Positions 25,787 to 35,525 of a stretch of DNA of 64,000 nucleotides are shown here, piece by piece (within the stretch, counting starts at the first letter, position 1; each line of letters begins with the position of its first letter). This DNA is from Pseudoalteromonas sp. EB27 (lineage in GTDB: Bacteria; Pseudomonadota; Gammaproteobacteria; Enterobacterales; Alteromonadaceae). The stretch spans positions 186,001-250,000 of the forward strand of contig NZ_MTQD01000002.1 in the NCBI RefSeq assembly GCF_001974875.1. The letters are read 5' to 3'. The notes under the pieces are model-generated. The model saw nothing but the letters and a program-made list of their open reading frames with translations, had not been told where the DNA came from and did no database searches. Position numbers and translations under genes: made by a program.

Positions 25787-26656
25787 TTGAAAGCTACATT
25801 GTATACAATTATTGCCTTAATCGCGTTTGCCGCAAACTCTCTTTTTTGCAGAATGGCTTTAGCCGAAGGCTATATAGATGCTTGGAATTTTACTGTTATT
25901 CGTTTACTAAGCGGAGCTGCATGTTTGGGCATTATAATGGCTATTTATACCCATAATTTAAAACGAAAAGGTACATTTAACCCCGCTATTTTAAGTGATA
26001 AAGGAAGCTGGCGAAGCAGTATTAGTCTTCTTATTTACGCGCTTTGTTTTTCGATTGCATACCTTGAGCTAGATACAGGAACCGGTGCACTTATTTTGTT
26101 TTCAGCCGTGCAACTCACTATGATTGGCTGGGGTATATATCAAAAAGAGCAGTTGAGTGTACTTCAGTGGTGCGCGTTTATAGTGGCGCTAGGCGGCTTT
26201 GTATATTTAATGCTGCCATCTGCTGCTGTACCTTCGTTATTAGGTGCATCACTTATGGCACTCAGTGGTGTGGCATGGGGTATTTACAGTATTCGCGGTA
26301 AAGTGTGTGTATCGCCACTGCGTACAACTGGGTTTAACTTTATAAGAAGTTTAGTGGCTATCCCTGTTTTATTACTTGTTGGTATGAGTTATTTAAAAAA
26401 TATGAGTATTGAAGGAGTGTTACTTGCATGTGCCTCTGGGGCAATAGCTTCTGGGATTGGGTACAGTGTTTGGTATGTGGCAATGCCACTGCTTAAAAGC
26501 ACCCAGGCGGCTGTTGTGCAGCTTTGTGTGCCGGTACTTGCAGCCATTGCCGGGGTCTTGTTTTTATCAGAGCAGGTAACAATGGAGTTTATAGTTGCAA
26601 GCTCCTTGATATTAGGCGCTGTGCTAGTATTTATTTTAAATAAAAAGAAGGCTTAA
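25787..26656 (+). CDS. DMT superfamily (EamA) transporter
   Basis: A 289-residue inner-membrane protein with about ten helices and two EamA repeats (first about 5-135, second about 150-285), of the drug/metabolite exporter type. Substrate unknown. The start is a TTG at 25787, with AAGGA 6 bp upstream (25776-25780); no ATG nearby gives the first helix MKATLYTIIALIAFAANSLF. It stands alone between divergent and convergent genes. Confidence 0.87.
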   Translation: MKATLYTIIALIAFAANSLFCRMALAEGYIDAWNFTVIRLLSGAACLGIIMAIYTHNLKRKGTFNPAILSDKGSWRSSISLLIYALCFSIAYLELDTGTGALILFSAVQLTMIGWGIYQKEQLSVLQWCAFIVALGGFVYLMLPSAAVPSLLGASLMALSGVAWGIYSIRGKVCVSPLRTTGFNFIRSLVAIPVLLLVGMSYLKNMSIEGVLLACASGAIASGIGYSVWYVAMPLLKSTQAAVVQLCVPVLAAIAGVLFLSEQVTMEFIVASSLILGAVLVFILNKKKA

Positions 26657-26678
26657 TATCATTTAAGTTAACCTTCTT

Positions 26679-27365
26679 TTATGGTGGACTCACGTTTGTT
26701 ACAAAGCGTTTATAAATAGCAGGTAAGTTATCAAGTATTGCCTGCTTACCCTGTAGTTCACTATTTTTTATGCATTCAAAAAGTACTTGCTCGCTAAGTG
26801 TATTCACTAACAATTGTGATTGCTTGATATGGCTTATATGCCAAAGCTCTGGTGCTACGCCGCCTAAATCATGTTGGTAAGGGCGATAAAAACCAAATTT
26901 AACCAAGTGAGTATCAAGCCAATTACTTAAAGGCGCAAACGGCCCACCCTGCAGGTATTCATCAGGTGTTAGCTGTAGTTTATAATCATCACTTACTGCA
27001 GCTTTATCAAACACGTCTAAATCGGTGCCTAAATGGTGCCTGCTTGCCCCAGGTAGTGCAGAGTAGAGCATTATTGCTATGCATTTATTTACATCATTTA
27101 ATTTAGTTAAATCTACAACCTTTTGTTGTTTATTAAAAACAGGTCGAATACCTAAAAATTTATTATTCCAAATAATTGATTGACGATTAAAGTCGCGAAA
27201 ACTTGAGGCAATAGTAAGCTCAAATCCCGCTTTTTGTGCTGCACTTTGCAGCGCTAAAAAATCGCTAATAATAGCGCTGTGCAAGCGATGGTTTTGTATA
27301 TCAGTTAAATGTGTATCACTTTGACCTGTAATACACAGTACTGATGTGGGTTGAGTGACATCCAT
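26679..27365 (-). CDS. M15-family D,D- or L,D-carboxypeptidase
   Basis: A 228-residue zinc carboxypeptidase of the VanY/LdcB type acting on peptidoglycan stem peptides. The zinc-site pattern is SRHHLGTDLDVFD (about 119-131) and ELWHISH (about 185-191). No signal peptide is evident, so a cytoplasmic recycling role is possible. Its ATG overlaps the dapE TAA as TAATG, indicating translational coupling; it is the last gene of the dapE operon. The DapE product (L,L-diaminopimelate precursor) feeds the same polymer. Confidence 0.87.
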   Translation of the reverse strand: MDVTQPTSVLCITGQSDTHLTDIQNHRLHSAIISDFLALQSAAQKAGFELTIASSFRDFNRQSIIWNNKFLGIRPVFNKQQKVVDLTKLNDVNKCIAIMLYSALPGASRHHLGTDLDVFDKAAVSDDYKLQLTPDEYLQGGPFAPLSNWLDTHLVKFGFYRPYQHDLGGVAPELWHISHIKQSQLLVNTLSEQVLFECIKNSELQGKQAILDNLPAIYKRFVTNVSPP

Positions 27366-28495
27366 TATGCTAAAAGTTGCTCTAGTATTTGCTCGTAAAT
27401 GTCGGTAAGGGCTATTAAATCATCGGTACTTACGCATTCATCTACTTTATGGATAGTGGCGTTACGTGGACCAAGTTCAATTACTTTAGCACCTGTTTGT
27501 GCAATAAAACGACCGTCAGATGTACCACCCGTGGTTTCTAGATTCGTGGTTAAACCGGTTACTGATTTAATCGCTTTAACTGTGGCATCAACAAGCGGGC
27601 CGTGCTCGGTAATAAAAGGTAAGCCATTTACTATCCAGCTTAATTCATAATTTAAGTCATGCTTTTGTAGAATGTCATTTACACGTTGCTGTAATTGCTC
27701 ATACGTTACTTGCGTGCTAAATCTAAAGTTAAACTGTACTTCGAGCTCACCCGGAATAACATTACCCGCACCCGTGCCACCATTAATATTAGAAATTTGA
27801 AAGCTGGTGGCGGGGAAGTATTCGTTGCCGTTATCCCACACCGTTTGGCTAAGTTCAGTAAGTGCTGGCGTCGCTAAGTGAATTGGGTTTTGTGCTAAAT
27901 GCGGGTAGGCCACATGACCTTGTATACCCTTAACGGTTAAAAAAGCGGTAAGTGAGCCTCTGCGACCATTTTTAACCACATCACCGAGTACATCGCGTGA
28001 TGAGGGCTCGCCTACAAGACACATATCAATTTTTTCACCGCGTGCTTCTAATGTATCAATTACGCGAGTAGTCCCGTTTACAAATGGACCTTCTTCGTCT
28101 GAGGTGATTAAAAAAGAAATTGAACCTTTATGATCTGGATGTTTAGTAACAAAGCGCTCGGTTGCCACAAGCATTGCAGCTAATGAGCCTTTCATATCGG
28201 CAGCACCACGCCCATGTAATAGGCCATCTTTTATTAATCCTGAAAACGGCGGATGTTGCCAATTTTGTTCAGGACCTGTTGGTACAACATCAGTGTGACC
28301 TGCAAAACAAAAATGTGGCGATTGTGTGCCTTTTCGAGCCCAAGTATTAAGTGTGTCGGTAAAAAATAATGACTCTATATTAAAGCCAACCGCAGCAAGG
28401 CGCTCGTTCATCATTTGTTGGCAGCCAGCATCTTCGGGCGTTACTGATTCACGTTGGATTAGTGCTTGGGCTAGTTTAATTACATCATTAGTCAT
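27365..28495 (-). CDS. dapE: Succinyl-diaminopimelate desuccinylase
   Basis: A 376-residue M20-family zinc enzyme releasing L,L-diaminopimelate in lysine and cell-wall synthesis. It shows [13 protein letters not shown] (first zinc His, about 67), [14 protein letters not shown] (bridging Asp, about 100), [12 protein letters not shown] (catalytic Glu, about 134) and VGEPSS. The C-terminal zinc His is in NATIHKVDE (about 349). Length matches E. coli DapE (375). It overlaps the YffB-like gene by 8 bp. Confidence 0.96.
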   Translation of the reverse strand: MTNDVIKLAQALIQRESVTPEDAGCQQMMNERLAAVGFNIESLFFTDTLNTWARKGTQSPHFCFAGHTDVVPTGPEQNWQHPPFSGLIKDGLLHGRGAADMKGSLAAMLVATERFVTKHPDHKGSISFLITSDEEGPFVNGTTRVIDTLEARGEKIDMCLVGEPSSRDVLGDVVKNGRRGSLTAFLTVKGIQGHVAYPHLAQNPIHLATPALTELSQTVWDNGNEYFPATSFQISNINGGTGAGNVIPGELEVQFNFRFSTQVTYEQLQQRVNDILQKHDLNYELSWIVNGLPFITEHGPLVDATVKAIKSVTGLTTNLETTGGTSDGRFIAQTGAKVIELGPRNATIHKVDECVSTDDLIALTDIYEQILEQLLA

Positions 28496-28838
28496 TATTA
28501 AAAATCTCGTCGTATTGGGCTGCTTTAAAACCTAAATGGTAAGTGCCATTGTTTACCAGTACTGGGCGTTTGATCATGGCAGGTTGTTCAACTAACAATG
28601 GGATAGCACTTTCTTTAGTTAGGCTCTGTTTTTGCTCATCAGATAATGCGCGATAAGTAGTGCCTCTTTTATTAATGAGTTGCTCCCAATCGAGTTTATT
28701 TGCAAAATCACTCACCATTTTCTCGTTTACGCCATCTTTGCGGTAATCATGAAAAGTGAATTCGATATTGTTGTCGGCTAAGTATTTTTTTGCTTTTTTT
28801 ATCGTATCGCAGTTGCTAATACCGTATAGAGTGATCAT
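28488..28838 (-). CDS. yffB: ArsC/Spx-family protein YffB
   Basis: A 116-residue thioredoxin-fold protein of the ArsC/YffB group. Its start [20 protein letters not shown] has one cysteine, in place of the CxxC of Spx. YffB proteins bind glutathione weakly and are linked to dapE in many gammaproteobacteria, including E. coli, though their role is not known. It is between the EIIA-like gene (4-bp gap) and dapE (8-bp overlap). Confidence 0.9.
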   Translation of the reverse strand: MITLYGISNCDTIKKAKKYLADNNIEFTFHDYRKDGVNEKMVSDFANKLDWEQLINKRGTTYRALSDEQKQSLTKESAIPLLVEQPAMIKRPVLVNNGTYHLGFKAAQYDEIFNND

Positions 28839-28842
28839 AAAT

Positions 28843-29340
28843 CTAGTTCTTCTTAATAATAGTTAATAGGGTGTCTTCGCCCGCATTTACATGCGAATGT
28901 GAGTAATGAAATGTGCCAAGATTATGGCCGTTTAGTAAAATTAAACTAGCAAGCATTGGAGTATCAAGTTCTCGTAAATCAAAATAAGCAAGGCGTTGAC
29001 CTTTGCATATTTTGCTACCATTGAGTTGCGCAATATGGGTATGCGTAATTGATTGCGAATCAGGGATAGTTAAGTTAATCAAGGCTTTTAGACCATTATT
29101 AGCTTGTAGAATAAACTCAGTGCCTGCATTTTTTACTTGTAATAAAGTTCCATCAAACGGTGCTAAAATTTTATGACTTGTTAGTTGCACCATAATACCA
29201 GGGCCCAGAGTGCCAAAACGAAAAAAAGGTTCTGGGTGCTCTTTCAGTTCAATTACTTTACCTGTAAATGGGCTGGTAATATTTATTGCGTTAAGAGGCG
29301 TTTTATTTTGAGCTAAATAGTCAATTTTTTGAGCTTTCAT
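28843..29340 (-). CDS. EIIA-Glc-like protein lacking both active-site histidines
   Basis: A 165-residue protein that aligns without gaps to the E. coli EIIA-Glc (Crr) core: ITSPFTGKVIELKEHPEP near residue 21, MVQLTSHKILAPFDGTLLQV near 50-69, GLKALINLTIP near 83. The phosphorylatable His90 of Crr is Asn89 here and the assisting His75 is Thr74, so it cannot take part in normal PTS phosphotransfer. It is not a partial gene. It lies 3 bp after the ACT-domain gene and 4 bp before yffB in a packed operon. It probably has a binding or regulatory role, but that is inference. Confidence 0.85.
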   Translation of the reverse strand: MKAQKIDYLAQNKTPLNAINITSPFTGKVIELKEHPEPFFRFGTLGPGIMVQLTSHKILAPFDGTLLQVKNAGTEFILQANNGLKALINLTIPDSQSITHTHIAQLNGSKICKGQRLAYFDLRELDTPMLASLILLNGHNLGTFHYSHSHVNAGEDTLLTIIKKN

Positions 29341-29343
29341 AAG

Positions 29344-29730
29344 TTAATTTACCACCACGTTATAACCTTCTTTTCTTAAAGCTGAAATAGCATTATCTGC
29401 AGTGTGTTTTTTTATGAGAATATAATCAGTATCGTAGGTTGAGATTGAAAAGATAGAAATTTTAGCTCGCGCTAATACGCCTGAAATATTAGCCATAATT
29501 CCGGTTAACGAAAAGCCAAGTGGACCTACAACCTCTAAAGCTTGCCAGTCTGGTTCGGTATCCAGGCTTTTTACTTCAAAATCGCTTGGGCATACAATTG
29601 AAAGTTCATCATGGGTTTTAGAAATAAAAAATAAAGATTGCTTTAAAAGTGCCGCAGGTATGTCGGCATCTACATCTAAACTATGTATAGATAAAATTGT
29701 GCTGTGTAATTGTAATGTTTGTTTTGACAT
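29344..29730 (-). CDS. ACT-domain protein
   Basis: A 128-residue protein with two ACT-like halves: a first module about 8-60 and a second with GPLGFSLTGIMANISGVLARAKISIFSIST (about 69-98), a typical ACT signature for binding amino acids. It resembles the ACT domains of aspartokinase-type regulators, which would suit an operon with dapE. The start at 29730 has CAGG 7 bp upstream; the frame to 29787 adds non-conserved residues. First gene of the five-gene operon. Ligand unknown. Confidence 0.8.
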   Translation of the reverse strand: MSKQTLQLHSTILSIHSLDVDADIPAALLKQSLFFISKTHDELSIVCPSDFEVKSLDTEPDWQALEVVGPLGFSLTGIMANISGVLARAKISIFSISTYDTDYILIKKHTADNAISALRKEGYNVVVN

Positions 29731-29957
29731 TAAACGCCTGCGATACAGCATTATTGATAGCTTAATAGTATAGATTATTGCCTTCAAGTTAAAGGTGTAA
29801 CCGAGACTAAAATAGGCATTTGGGAGTAGGTTTTAATAGAGATTACAAACTTACCCACAATTTCTGTGGATAAGTATGGGGGTTGTAGGGTATAAATAGC
29901 CTAACTAGTTAATTATTAAGTAAATACTAGCTAGACTATAAAAAGCACACGTTGCGT

Positions 29958-32117
29958 TTATTGAGTAATTTGCGCTTCTGCTTGGGCTGCCTGAATTGCA
30001 GTTAAGGCGATTGTATACACAATATCATCAACCAATGCACCCCGGCTTAAATCGTTTACAGGTTTGCGCATACCTTGCAGCATAGGGCCAATACTTATTA
30101 AGTCGGCACTTCTCTGCACTGCTTTATATGTAGTATTACCCGTATTTAAATCTGGGAATATAAATACAGTCGCTTTACCGGCTACAGGGCTGTTAGGTGC
30201 TTTTTTAAGAGCTACGTTTTCCATTATAGCGGCATCGTATTGTAGTGGACCGTCGATAATTAAATCAGGACGTTTTTGTTTTGCAATTTTTGTGGCTTCA
30301 CGTACTTTTTCAACATCGGCACCGGTACCAGAAGTACCCGTGCTGTAGCTGATCATAGCAACACGTGGCTCTATACCAAATGCAGCTGCAGAGTCGGCAG
30401 ATTGAATCGCTATATCTGCAAGCTGTTCAGCATTAGGGTCTGGGTTAATCGCACAGTCACCGTAAACTAACACTTGGTCAGGTAGCAGCATAAAAAATAC
30501 AGATGATACTAGCGATGACCCTGGTGCTGTCTTAATTAATTGTAGTGGTGGGCGAATTGTATTTGCCGTAGTGTTTACCGCGCCCGATACTAAACCGTCC
30601 ACTTTACCTTGCTCAAGCATCATTGTACCCAGTACGACGTTATCTTGTAGTTGCTCTTGTGCTACTACGACTGTTAGGCCTTTGCTTTTACGAATTTCGA
30701 CCATAGGCGCAATATAGTCATTAATAATACTTTTTGGCTCGATAATAGTTACATGTTCGTTTAGCTCAATACCTTGCTGCTGCGCAATACGCATTATTTC
30801 TTCGCGATCGCCCAGTAATATAGTTTTAGCAATCCCGCGTTGACCACAAATAGCAGCCGCTTTAATTGTACGAGGTTCATTGCCTTCTGGCAGAACAACT
30901 GTTTTACCTGCTTTACGCGCTTTAGTGGTAAGTAAGTAACGAAATGCGGGCGGTGATAACTTGCGAGTTTTACCTACACTTTTAGCGAGAGTATCTAGCC
31001 AGCTTGAATTGATATGCTCTGCGTTGTGATCTTTTACTTTTTCAATACGTTGGTCATCATCGTTTGGTACTTCCATATTAAAGTTATGCAGTAATAATGA
31101 TGTACGCCATGTGTCGGCATCGGTTGCAAGTATTGGTAAACCGGTTTGCATGGCTTGCTCACACAAGGCCATTATACGCGGTTCTGGTTCAAAACCACCG
31201 GTAAGCAATATGGCGCCAAGTTTGGTGCCATTCATAGCTGATAAACACGCAGCAACAAGTATGTCAGAGCGATCGCCCGGTGTTACTAATAAAGCGCCTG
31301 GCGTAAAATAGTTTAAAATATTTGAAACCGTACGAGCACAAAAAGTAATACGTCGCAGGCGACGATGAAGCATATCGCCTTCGTTAATTATTGTTGCTTT
31401 TAAATACGCACTTAAGTCTTTTACGCGCGGCGCTACTAAGTCAAAATCCCACGGGATTGCGCCAAGTAACATGAACGGATTATTTTTAAAAATAGGCAGG
31501 GAGGCTAAACGATTTAACTCGTTTTCAAGCTCTTCAGGTTTGTATGAGTCTACTAAATCGGCGCGTGCACGACCTTCTTCATCAAGTGGCGCATTTACTT
31601 TATTAAAAATACAGCCCAGTACGCGAGGATGATCGATACCACCGTAGTTACCTGCTGCAATTTCAAGGCGGTCTTCTATTTGAGTAATGGTGTAATTACC
31701 TGGGGTAAGTACAAATACAATTTCGGCGCCGAGTGTTTGCGCAATTTCGCGATTTACACGCCCAGCATAAGGTTGGCGACGAGTAGGTACCATACCTTCA
31801 ATTATAGCGACTTCGTCGTCGTTTATTTTACTTTCAAAGCGTTCAACAATTTCCTCTAGTAGATCATCACCTTTACCGTCGCCAATCATTTGCTCTGCAT
31901 AATCAAGTGCAAAAGGCATTGGTGGGTTAATAGGTGAGCCTTGAGTGACTATTTGTGTTGATTTTTCAGGGCCTGTTTCACCAGAACGTGGCTGAGCGAT
32001 GGGTTTAAAAAAGTTAACTTTAACTGTTTTTTGTTCAAGTGCACGCACTAAACCAACTGATACCGACGTTAAACCAACACCGGTAGAAACAGGAATTAAC
32101 ATAATACGACGTGCCAT
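29958..32117 (-). CDS. pta: Phosphate acetyltransferase
   Basis: A 719-residue Pta of the long enterobacterial type, converting acetyl-CoA and phosphate to acetyl phosphate. An N-terminal P-loop-like/DRTGG regulatory part ([20 protein letters not shown]) precedes the catalytic domain from about 385, with [27 protein letters not shown] and [11 protein letters not shown]. Length is close to E. coli Pta (714). It starts 1 bp after ackA and they form an operon. Confidence 0.97.
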   Translation of the reverse strand: MARRIMLIPVSTGVGLTSVSVGLVRALEQKTVKVNFFKPIAQPRSGETGPEKSTQIVTQGSPINPPMPFALDYAEQMIGDGKGDDLLEEIVERFESKINDDEVAIIEGMVPTRRQPYAGRVNREIAQTLGAEIVFVLTPGNYTITQIEDRLEIAAGNYGGIDHPRVLGCIFNKVNAPLDEEGRARADLVDSYKPEELENELNRLASLPIFKNNPFMLLGAIPWDFDLVAPRVKDLSAYLKATIINEGDMLHRRLRRITFCARTVSNILNYFTPGALLVTPGDRSDILVAACLSAMNGTKLGAILLTGGFEPEPRIMALCEQAMQTGLPILATDADTWRTSLLLHNFNMEVPNDDDQRIEKVKDHNAEHINSSWLDTLAKSVGKTRKLSPPAFRYLLTTKARKAGKTVVLPEGNEPRTIKAAAICGQRGIAKTILLGDREEIMRIAQQQGIELNEHVTIIEPKSIINDYIAPMVEIRKSKGLTVVVAQEQLQDNVVLGTMMLEQGKVDGLVSGAVNTTANTIRPPLQLIKTAPGSSLVSSVFFMLLPDQVLVYGDCAINPDPNAEQLADIAIQSADSAAAFGIEPRVAMISYSTGTSGTGADVEKVREATKIAKQKRPDLIIDGPLQYDAAIMENVALKKAPNSPVAGKATVFIFPDLNTGNTTYKAVQRSADLISIGPMLQGMRKPVNDLSRGALVDDIVYTIALTAIQAAQAEAQITQ

Positions 32118-32118
32118 A

Positions 32119-33333
32119 TTAAAGCTCCTTCACAATATTTGCCGCATCAAGGGCAATAACCCACTCTTCATTAGTTGGCATTACAACTGCTTTGACATGT
32201 GAATTTTTACAGCTAATAACACCGCCTTGACCAAAGCGCGCATTAAGGTTGGCTTGCGGATTACAATTAATGCCTAAAAAGGCAAGTTGTGTAATTACTT
32301 TTTCACGAATAATATCTGAGTTTTCACCAATACCACCCGTAAAAATCACAGCATCAAGACGCTGTAATGGCACCATATACGCCGCGATTTGTTTTGAAAG
32401 GCGGTAGCAAAACATGTCAATTGCGAGTATCGCTTTTTTATTCCCGGCTATAGCGGCTTCTTCAATAGTACGGCAATCGTTAGAAAGCTCGCTAATACCT
32501 AACAAGCCACTTTTTTGGTTTAGTAGGTTATCTATTTGCTGGGCTGTGTAATCAAGTTGGGTGGTTAAAAAGTTAAATAAACCAGGGTCAATATCGCCGC
32601 TACGTGTGCCCATTATCAGCCCCTCTAGAGGCGTTAGTCCCATGCTGGTATCAACACTCTTACCATTTTTAATCGCGCATACAGAACAACCGTTGCCTAA
32701 GTGGGCACTAATAAAATTGCTTTGCTCGATAGGTTGCTCTAGTAACTTTGCTGTTTGCCCTGCAACATAAAAATGACTTGTGCCATGAAAACCATAACGC
32801 CTAACACCAAACTCGGTGTACAACTTATATGGAAGAGCGTAAAGAAAGGCAACTTCGCTCATAGTTTGATGAAATGCAGTATCAAACACCGCGACTTGTG
32901 GCAAACCTTCAAACGATGCCTGCGCAGATGATATACCTAGTAAATTAGCGTGCCCATGAAGCGGTGCAAGCGTTGCTGACTGCGTAATGCCTGCAATTAC
33001 TTTTTCGTCAATCAATACAGATTGCGTAAAGTGCTCGCCGCCATGCACAACACGATGGCCTACTGCGATAAGTTGCTCATCAAGTTTGTGATCTTTTATT
33101 AAGCTTACAAGCGTATTTATAGCCTCAGCATGTGCTTGGTTAGCCGCTAAGTCGATAACTGTTTTAGCACCATTAAATTTGTATTTAATAGAGGGTGCTT
33201 TGGCGCCTAAGCGCTCAGCAAGGCCTGAGATAATTTCGTGACCGTCGTTTGCATCAATAATGGCAAACTTTAAACTAGAGCTACCACAGTTTAAAACTAA
33301 AACATGTTGGGCTTTAGGGGAGGTTGTTGGCAT
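32119..33333 (-). CDS. ackA: Acetate kinase
   Basis: A 404-residue ASKHA enzyme interconverting acetyl phosphate and acetate with ATP. Motifs include [14 protein letters not shown] (phosphate 1), [30 protein letters not shown] variant [10 protein letters not shown] and FTGGIGENS (adenosine). The ATG at 33333 gives a product near E. coli length (400); a second ATG at 33348 and a TTG at 33354 are possible, adding 5-7 residues. It is divergent from yfbV, as in E. coli, and co-transcribed with pta. Confidence 0.96.
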   Translation of the reverse strand: MPTTSPKAQHVLVLNCGSSSLKFAIIDANDGHEIISGLAERLGAKAPSIKYKFNGAKTVIDLAANQAHAEAINTLVSLIKDHKLDEQLIAVGHRVVHGGEHFTQSVLIDEKVIAGITQSATLAPLHGHANLLGISSAQASFEGLPQVAVFDTAFHQTMSEVAFLYALPYKLYTEFGVRRYGFHGTSHFYVAGQTAKLLEQPIEQSNFISAHLGNGCSVCAIKNGKSVDTSMGLTPLEGLIMGTRSGDIDPGLFNFLTTQLDYTAQQIDNLLNQKSGLLGISELSNDCRTIEEAAIAGNKKAILAIDMFCYRLSKQIAAYMVPLQRLDAVIFTGGIGENSDIIREKVITQLAFLGINCNPQANLNARFGQGGVISCKNSHVKAVVMPTNEEWVIALDAANIVKEL

Positions 33334-33383
33334 AGATTCAATTTCCATAAACAAATTTAGTAAGTAAACGTTAATACGTAATC

Positions 33384-33563
33384 GTTACACTTACGGTATT
33401 AAATAAAGCTAAAACAATTGAATGTTCAATTGCAAAGTGGTTAACGCAATGTTAAATACTTTACCTTATTTAAGATGTTTAAGTTAGGATTGTTCGCCAT
33501 TAAAGGGTAAATTTAAGCTCTTTTACTGAGAAAGTGTAACTCCTTCATTTTGTGTTACACTTT
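33384..33563. promoter_or_regulatory. Repeated GTTACACTTW motif between ackA and yfbV
   Basis: GTTACACTTA lies at 33384-33393, and an inverted pair AAAGTGTAAC (33531-33540) and GTTACACTTT (33554-33563) spans a 13-base spacer. The three sites sit in the 281-bp divergent promoter region of ackA-pta and yfbV. They may be an operator; the regulator is unknown. A possible -10 GGGTATA follows at about 33564. Confidence 0.4.
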
Positions 33564-33614
33564 GGGTATAGCTCGTTTTTCTATTGTATTTAAAAGCAGT
33601 ATCTGTGAGGATTC

Positions 33615-34064
33615 ATGATGCAAAAAAGTGTGATGTCACAACTACAAACAGGCCGTTTGTATGGTAAAAAATGGCCAATGCGCAAAGAGCTTGCGCCTTT
33701 GTTTTTAGAGTTTAGAGTGATCAGAGCGACTGAGCTTGCTATTACAGTAATGCCAATCTTAGCCATGCTAACATTGTTTTTTCAGCTAAATTACTTAGGT
33801 TCTGATTTTTTACCACAAGCCATTGCGAGTGCATTATTTTTCATATCTCTACCATTACAAGGTCTATTTTGGTTAGGTAAGCGAGCGCAAACGCCTTTAG
33901 AGCCTGCGATGCAAAAATGGTATAACGAGCTGTACACTAAAATGGCAGCTAATGGATATCAAGCGCAGTTAAGTGAAAACAAGCCCCGTTATATGGAGCT
34001 TGCCAATTTACTCAAAGATATGTTTGAAAAAATGGACAGGGCATTTACTAAAGAGCAGTTTTAG
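33615..34064 (+). CDS. yfbV: UPF0208 membrane protein YfbV
   Basis: A 149-residue inner-membrane protein with two helices (about 42-60 and 70-88) and a charged tail. It matches the YfbV/UPF0208 family, whose E. coli member has been linked to chromosome-domain insulation around Ter. Divergent from ackA as in enterobacteria. The ATG pair at 33615/33618 leaves the first residue open; TGAGG lies 4 or 7 bp upstream. It converges with rlmA with a 4-bp overlap of the ends. Confidence 0.9.
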   Translation: MMQKSVMSQLQTGRLYGKKWPMRKELAPLFLEFRVIRATELAITVMPILAMLTLFFQLNYLGSDFLPQAIASALFFISLPLQGLFWLGKRAQTPLEPAMQKWYNELYTKMAANGYQAQLSENKPRYMELANLLKDMFEKMDRAFTKEQF

Positions 34065-34876
34065 AGAGTTATACCATTATCTATTTTGGTAAACTGAGTA
34101 ATATAAAATGATAAGGTGACAGTGTGTTCACCTTTTTCTTCGAGTGCTGTCCAGTGCTCGGGTCTAAATTTCCATGCAAATGGTGTCATCATTATTAAGT
34201 TTTTAATATCAGTAAAGCTAAGTGCTACATGCTCTGTTAAAAGGATCTGTTCCGATTTTTGAAACCCTTTTGGAGTGGATATTTCAGTATGTTCGTTTAC
34301 TTCTGAATATATATACGATTTTAGCTCTTTTAAATGACAAGGGCCTGGGCTTGCAACCACTAATGTTGCGTTTTGATTTGCAAGGCGTTCGAGCTCTTGC
34401 TCAAACAAAGGTGCAAATACGCTAACAAGTACATCGGCAAATTGGCTTTTAAAGGGCGCTTGGCTGATTGATGCCACGCTAAAATGGCAATTAAGGTAGC
34501 GCTTTGCTGCATATTTAACCGCTGATTTTGAAATATCGACACCATATACTATAGCATTTGTTTTACTTGCTATTGCTTGGGTATAAAATCCTTCGCCGCA
34601 TCCTAAGTCAATTACTGTATTTGCACTTATATTACTAACTATGTCGCTAAGATTTCGTTGCAAGAAGCCATAATAACCACGCTCTAAAAATGCGCGTCTG
34701 GCTTGTACCATTTCAAGTGAGTCACCCGGTTGTTTTGAGTTTTTTTGTTGCACAGGCAGTAAATTAACATAACCTTCTTTGGCAAAATCAAAGCTATGGT
34801 TATTAGCACAACGAAGTGTTGAATCAGCTTTTAAAAGTGCTAGGGTACACAGCGGGCATTGATATTGTAGACTCAT
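34061..34876 (-). CDS. rlmA: 23S rRNA (guanine-N1)-methyltransferase
   Basis: A 271-residue SAM-dependent methyltransferase modifying G745 of 23S rRNA. An N-terminal zinc finger (CPLC near 7-10, CANNHSFDFAKEGY near 23-36) precedes the Rossmann fold with VIDLGCGEGFYTQAIA (SAM motif I) and VYGVDISKSAV. Conserved QQKNSKQPGDSLEMVQAR is the family linker. Its start overlaps the end of the permease gene upstream by 4 bp (34873-34876), implying co-translation. Confidence 0.93.
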   Translation of the reverse strand: MSLQYQCPLCTLALLKADSTLRCANNHSFDFAKEGYVNLLPVQQKNSKQPGDSLEMVQARRAFLERGYYGFLQRNLSDIVSNISANTVIDLGCGEGFYTQAIASKTNAIVYGVDISKSAVKYAAKRYLNCHFSVASISQAPFKSQFADVLVSVFAPLFEQELERLANQNATLVVASPGPCHLKELKSYIYSEVNEHTEISTPKGFQKSEQILLTEHVALSFTDIKNLIMMTPFAWKFRPEHWTALEEKGEHTVTLSFYITQFTKIDNGITL

Positions 34877-35520
34877 GAGCCTAGGTAGTCCTTATCGTAA
34901 AAAGTTTTTACCCAATGCGGGCGATAGGTGATCATAATCGTTATAGCCATGCCGTTGAGCATTGCTTCAGGAAACCAGATTATGGCACTTAGATAAACGT
35001 AGTTATCTGCAAGTTCTTGCCAATTGTATTGCCCTATAGCTAAGTAAAATAAAGCACCTAGGCTTATTTTTATACAGGCTATAAATCCCGCGGTTATAAA
35101 CGCACAAACAAATATATAAACAAAAAAATGACGAGGTAAATATTGGTAACTAATTATAAAGCCAAGATAGCTCAATAAAATAGGAATAAACGCACCAATA
35201 AGCAGTTGTACTGGTAACAGCTCAAGTTCAATTTGACCAAAGGCAGCGAGCAGTGCTGTGGCAAGTAGGCTACTTAAAATAGTCAATCGCCAGCCTAAAA
35301 TTAATGTCGCAGCCGTAACACCTAGTATGTGCAAATCAAGGCCCGTTAAAATTCCTGCCTTTATTCGCCAAAGCATTGCAAACACTAACGCACACGCAAG
35401 CACGCCAGTTTGACGGACTGGCGTATTCAGTAATGTTTTATATGTTTTTTTATCAAAGCTTAAAATAGCAATGATAATTACAAGGGACCAAAGCAGTCCC
35501 TGCATTGTTAGGCTGAGCAT
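34873..35520 (-). CDS. CbiM-like energy-coupling-factor permease subunit
   Basis: A 215-residue inner-membrane protein with about six helices, resembling the CbiM-type substrate-binding permease of cobalt/nickel ECF transporters (HILGVTAATLILGWRLTIL; WFPEAMLNGMAITIMITYRPHWV). No ATPase (CbiO) or CbiQ gene is nearby, and the N-terminal MHI.. metal-binding start of CbiM is missing, so its transport role is uncertain. It shares a 4-bp overlap with rlmA and follows xthA by 5 bp. Confidence 0.72.
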   Translation of the reverse strand: MLSLTMQGLLWSLVIIIAILSFDKKTYKTLLNTPVRQTGVLACALVFAMLWRIKAGILTGLDLHILGVTAATLILGWRLTILSSLLATALLAAFGQIELELLPVQLLIGAFIPILLSYLGFIISYQYLPRHFFVYIFVCAFITAGFIACIKISLGALFYLAIGQYNWQELADNYVYLSAIIWFPEAMLNGMAITIMITYRPHWVKTFYDKDYLGS

Positions 35521-35525
35521 AATAA

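Noticed and set aside
29865..29873. TGTGGATAA, a perfect DnaA-box match (complement)
   Set aside because: A single 9-mer is expected by chance about once in two such windows; no cluster or AT-rich unwinding region is present.
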